Assembly: GCA_026997215.1 (NCBI GenBank)
Contig: JALWJP010000088.1
Span: 1-15,797, forward strand
DNA: 15,797 nucleotides
Direction: 5' to 3'
Source of the DNA: Nanobdellati archaeon
GTDB lineage: Archaea; EX4484-52; JAADEF01
Position numbers and translations under genes: made by a program. The notes under the pieces are model-generated. The model made no database searches and was not told the DNA's origin. It saw only the letters and a program-made list of their open reading frames with translations. Positions 13,970 through 15,797 of this stretch are shown one piece after another (within the stretch, counting starts at the first letter, position 1; every line of letters starts with the position of its first letter).

Positions 13970-13980
13970 AATTTTTTAAA
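13970..13980 (+). promoter_or_regulatory. TATA-box candidate for uS2
   Basis: ATTTTTTAAAG centred near 13976. Transcription about 26 bases downstream would start near 14001, directly before the first strong hairpin of the uS2 leader. The resulting 5' leader is about 69 bases and almost entirely structured. Confidence 0.45.
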
Positions 13981-14004
13981 GTTAACGATTGAATGATTGT
14001 ATGA

Positions 14005-14069
14005 GTGCACCTTTCTTTAAGGAAGGTGACACGCCCTGAGAGGGCTAACACTTTTTCTGGTGTAATGTT
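14005..14069 (+). promoter_or_regulatory. structured 5' leader of uS2, possible translational control element
   Basis: Two GC-rich hairpins lie in an otherwise AT-rich gap. Hairpin 1: CACCTTTC (14008-14015) pairs with GGAAGGTG (14021-14028) around a five-base loop, extended by GTG (14005-14007) with CAC (14030-14032). Hairpin 2: GCCCT (14033-14037) pairs with AGGGC (14041-14045), loop GAG. A third, weaker pairing involves the ribosome-binding core: GGTG (14059-14062) can be paired as GTGT with ACAC (14048-14051), while TAACA (14046-14050) can alternatively pair with TGTTA (14066-14070), which touches the start codon. Ribosomal protein leaders often carry autoregulatory sites; that this one does is inference. 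Confidence 0.5.
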
Positions 14070-14762
14070 ATGAGCATGGATATGAAAGAAAAAGAAATAA
14101 TGAAGCAAGCTGCAGAGGAGAAGGGAGAGCAGGTAACTAAGGAGCAAGAAAAACAATTCTTAGTTCCTTTAAGCGTTTATCTATCTACTGGTATTCACAT
14201 AGGAATGAAGCATCGCGTTAAGGATATGGAAAAATATATTTATAAGATAAGGCAGGATAAGTTAGCAGTTTTTGATATTCCGAAAATAGATTATAAATTA
14301 AGAATGGCTGCGAAATTGTTGGCGAGATATGATCCTCAAGATATTTTGGCAGTAAGTAGAAAAAAGAACGGCCATAAACCTGTGGTTAAATTTGCAGAGA
14401 TAATAGGGGCTAAAGCTTCCTATGGCAGGTTCATGCCTGGAACTTTAACTAATCCTAAATACGAAAAATATATTGAGCCTAAAGTCGTGATACTTACAGA
14501 TCCTTTCGCTGATAAACAGGCTTTTGAAGAAGCTATTAAATCAAATATTACTATAATAGGAATGTGCGATACATTTAATCAAACAAAATATTTGGATTTG
14601 GTTATTCCTATGAACAATAAAGGTAGAAAGAGTGTGGCTTTAGCTTATATGTTGTTAGCAAGAGAATATTTAAAATTAAGAGGTGTGATTCAGGGAGATG
14701 CCGAGTTTACTTACTCTTTACAAGATTTTGAAATGCCTGTAAGTCCAAGAATGAGAAAATAA
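14070..14762 (+). CDS. rps2: 30S ribosomal protein uS2 (S2)
   Basis: 230-aa small-subunit protein that joins late in 30S assembly. Family blocks are LVPLSVYLSTGIHIGMKH (about 31-48), RVKDMEKYIYKIRQDKLAVFDI, AAKLLARYDPQDILAVSRK, GRFMPGTLTNP, VVILTDPFADKQA, CDTFN and DLVIPMNNKGRKSVALAYMLLARE. The archaeal-type N-terminal extension (about 30 residues, charged) is present, and the C-terminus ends shortly after the core. Start at 14070 is chosen because GGTG is seven bases upstream; in-frame ATGs at 14076 and 14082 are less well placed. It is not next to its usual archaeal partners (S9, L13, RNA polymerase subunits, enolase) within the window. Confidence 0.97.
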   Translation: MSMDMKEKEIMKQAAEEKGEQVTKEQEKQFLVPLSVYLSTGIHIGMKHRVKDMEKYIYKIRQDKLAVFDIPKIDYKLRMAAKLLARYDPQDILAVSRKKNGHKPVVKFAEIIGAKASYGRFMPGTLTNPKYEKYIEPKVVILTDPFADKQAFEEAIKSNITIIGMCDTFNQTKYLDLVIPMNNKGRKSVALAYMLLAREYLKLRGVIQGDAEFTYSLQDFEMPVSPRMRK

Positions 14763-14770
14763 TATAAATA
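14763..14770 (+). promoter_or_regulatory. TATA-box candidate for the two small membrane-protein genes
   Basis: TATAAATA directly follows the uS2 stop codon. Transcription near 14792 would give a leader of about 20 bases with GGTG at 14803-14806 before the ATG at 14813. TTTAATATATT (14778-14788) is an alternative. Confidence 0.4.
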
Positions 14771-14812
14771 AGCAGATTTTAATATATTATGAGAATTTAT
14801 TAGGTGGCGTAC

Positions 14813-15310
14813 ATGAACTATTTCGAAGTTCTCTTTCAAAAAATGGCGGAGTGGGGAATGGTTGATTTCTTTTTTCCATGGATGTTATTTACTGCTTTAA
14901 TTTATGGTATCTTGCAAAATAAAAAATATGTTAGTGATCAAACATCTGTAAATGGGGTTATTGCTATTAGTGGTGCGTTTATTATAACTTATTTAGGAAG
15001 AGGTGCTTTTTTAACTAATCTGTTTTGGATAGCAGGAATATTTATGTTAGTTTTGCTTTTAGCAGGGATAATAGGGGGATTGTTTGGCTTGAATTTTGTG
15101 GAAATATTTCAAAATAAAACTTGGTTAGGTTATGTTGCTTTGGGGTTGGGTATTTTAGCATTTCTTTTGGCTTTAGTAGTGACATCTGCCGGGGACTATT
15201 TTGGTTTTAATCTTATTGATTGGGGTATGGTAGGGGAAATCTTTGGAATAATTATTGCGATATTAGCTATAGTGGGAGTATTATGGATTATGTCGAAAGG
15301 AGGGAGTTAA
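14813..15310 (+). CDS. small multi-pass membrane protein, unknown
   Basis: 165-aa protein with about five hydrophobic segments (near 19-36, 45-62, 66-92, 104-125 and 138-161) and few charged residues, ending in MSKGGS. I do not recognise a characterised family; the opening FFFPWMLFTALIYGILQNKKY looks like the first segment of small archaeal membrane proteins found in reduced genomes, an impression only. A GTG nine bases upstream (14804) is in frame, but it is part of the sequence GGTGGCG, which looks like the ribosome-binding core, so ATG 14813 is the better start. The stop TAA shares a base with the next gene's ATG (TAATG). Confidence 0.75.
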   Translation: MNYFEVLFQKMAEWGMVDFFFPWMLFTALIYGILQNKKYVSDQTSVNGVIAISGAFIITYLGRGAFLTNLFWIAGIFMLVLLLAGIIGGLFGLNFVEIFQNKTWLGYVALGLGILAFLLALVVTSAGDYFGFNLIDWGMVGEIFGIIIAILAIVGVLWIMSKGGS

Positions 15311-15576
15311 TGGAAGATAATCACGCTTACTATACGGGTTTTGGAATAGGCATTATTGCAGGGATTATTGCGAAGATTATAGAGCTAAGTTTTCTTTTTG
15401 AACCAAATAATGCTTTAGCAATTGTTTTAACACCTTTTTTAATTTATTATTTAGCTATTATTTTTAGATATAAAAAAGATTATGATAAACTTAAGTTTTA
15501 TAGAAATAATATTGTTTTAAATGGAATTATGTGGACAATAGCAACCTATATTCTTCTTATCAATACATCTTTTTAA
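15310..15576 (+). CDS. 88-aa membrane protein, unknown
   Basis: Three hydrophobic segments (about 8-30, 34-53 and 66-87) separated by a basic loop (RYKKDYDKLKFYRN), so topology can be predicted but not function. An in-frame ATG at 15220 would give a longer protein, but that start lies inside the previous gene. ATG 15310 is preceded by the strong ribosome-binding sequence GGAGGG (15299-15304) and overlaps the previous stop by one base, so it is preferred. The two membrane proteins are probably made together and may associate. The end of the gene contains the likely TATA box of the tRNA-Leu gene. Confidence 0.7.
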   Translation: MEDNHAYYTGFGIGIIAGIIAKIIELSFLFEPNNALAIVLTPFLIYYLAIIFRYKKDYDKLKFYRNNIVLNGIMWTIATYILLINTSF

Positions 15577-15578
15577 AT
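15571..15578 (+). promoter_or_regulatory. TATA-box candidate for tRNA-Leu
   Basis: TTTTAAAT is centred 28 bases before the mature 5' end of tRNA-Leu and overlaps the stop codon of the 88-aa gene. Confidence 0.45.
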
Positions 15579-15602
15579 TTTAGTTTCTTATCCAATACAT
15601 GA

Positions 15603-15688
15603 GCGAGGGTCGCGTAGCCTGGTCAAGCGCGCTACCTTGAGGGGGTAGTGGCTTAGTGCCTTCGCGGGTTCGAATCCCGCCCCCTGCA
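15603..15688 (+). tRNA. tRNA-Leu (anticodon GAG)
   Basis: 86-base class II tRNA. D stem GCGT/GCGC, anticodon stem CTACC/GGTAG with loop TTGAGGG (anticodon GAG, G37), long variable arm GGC-TTAGT-GCC, and T arm GCGGG-TTCGAAT-CCCGC. The discriminator is A and CCA is not encoded. In the acceptor stem, GCGAGGG faces CCCCTGC: G3 pairs with T70, but A4 faces C69, a mismatch. No intron was seen. A GC-rich hairpin array follows at once. Confidence 0.93.
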
Positions 15689-15690
15689 TA

Positions 15691-15797
15691 GCAAGGGGTT
15701 TCACCCCTTCGCGAACCCCATCCTTATGGGAGCCACCATCACGCTAACGCGTGAGGTGACTATCTTCGCTTACGCTCAGAGCAAGGGGTTTCACCCC
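15691..15797. repeat. GC-rich hairpin array with 17-bp direct repeat, cut by the window end
   Basis: GCAAGGGGTTTCACCCC occurs exactly at 15691-15707 and again at 15781-15797, a spacing of 90 bases; the second copy runs into the window edge. The first copy forms AAGGGGT-TTC-ACCCCTT (15693-15709). Between the copies are CCCA-TCCTTA-TGGG and a longer hairpin in which CACC and TCACGC pair with GCGTGA and GGTG around loop TAAC (about 15732-15756). No open frame, tRNA, or recognised SRP, RNase P or rRNA motif was seen. It could be a structured RNA, a dispersed palindromic repeat, or a processing/termination region after the tRNA. Confidence 0.6.

Noticed and set aside
13933..14038. Possible C/D-box guide RNA (ATGATGA at 13933-13939 with CTGA at 14035-14038)
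   Set aside because: The boxes are about 100 bases apart, there are no internal D'/C' boxes at normal spacing, and CTGA lies within a hairpin stem and loop.
13965..14156. 63-codon minus-strand frame over the uS2 leader
   Set aside because: It overlaps the start of uS2 and the leader hairpins, and its product is a phenylalanine/leucine-rich shadow.
15220..15309. Upstream ATG at 15220 for the last membrane protein
   Set aside because: The extra 30 codons lie wholly within the previous gene in another frame; ATG 15310 has GGAGGG and a TAATG junction.
15691..15797. CRISPR array
   Set aside because: The repeat unit is 17 bases with a 73-base interval full of hairpins; only two copies are visible and no cas gene is present.

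Overview
The window looks archaeal. It carries the small subunit (DP1) of the archaea-specific DNA polymerase D, a proteasome-activating nucleotidase (PAN), a single-domain archaeal histone, a Trm5 tRNA methyltransferase, an archaeal-type tryptophanyl-tRNA synthetase, DUF424, COG1407 phosphoesterase and uS2. Protein genes are strongly AT-rich while RNA genes are GC-rich. Intergenic gaps are a few bases, translational couplings (ATGA, TAATG) are frequent, and several enzymes are shorter than usual (pyruvate kinase without most of its C domain, Trm5 apparently without D1). This fits a small-genome, DPANN-type lineage, but the lineage assignment is inference. No phage, transposon or CRISPR signature was seen.

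Layout: (1) 139-2251, plus strand: SepF-like division protein, a small Cys-containing membrane protein, TrpRS and histone, followed by a thioredoxin-like gene with its own TATA box (2292-2639). (2) 4819-2622, minus strand: PAN, an unknown 157-aa protein, and a RdgB/HAM1 nucleotide pyrophosphatase. (3) 4910-7570, plus strand: a diverged PduO-type adenosyltransferase-fold protein, a two-membrane-segment surface protein and a COG1407 metallophosphoesterase. (4) 12213-7583, minus strand: DP1, agmatinase-family enzyme, short pyruvate kinase, DUF424, Trm5, then tRNA-Pro(GGG), tightly packed. (5) 12251-13009, plus strand: membrane-anchored Lon-type (S16) protease domain, diverging from DP1. (6) 13829-13001, minus strand: a 222-aa unknown protein and a previously hidden 55-aa basic protein overlapping it. 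(7) 14070-15688, plus strand: uS2 behind a structured leader, two small membrane proteins, tRNA-Leu(GAG). The window ends in a GC-rich array of hairpins with an exact 17-bp direct repeat.

Expression signals are consistent. Several first genes have a TATA-like box centred about 26-30 bases before the ATG (leaderless mRNAs), whereas downstream genes and genes with leaders carry a GGTG ribosome-binding core. Three divergent gene pairs have very short shared promoter regions.

Best leads: the structured uS2 leader; the hairpin/repeat array at the right edge; the inverted repeat next to a symmetric TATA box at 13864-13898; the placement of Trm5 directly upstream of a tRNA that is its expected substrate; the truncated pyruvate kinase in the polymerase operon; and the degenerate cobalamin-adenosyltransferase homologue. 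I did not find a defence system or an obviously new multi-gene machine.
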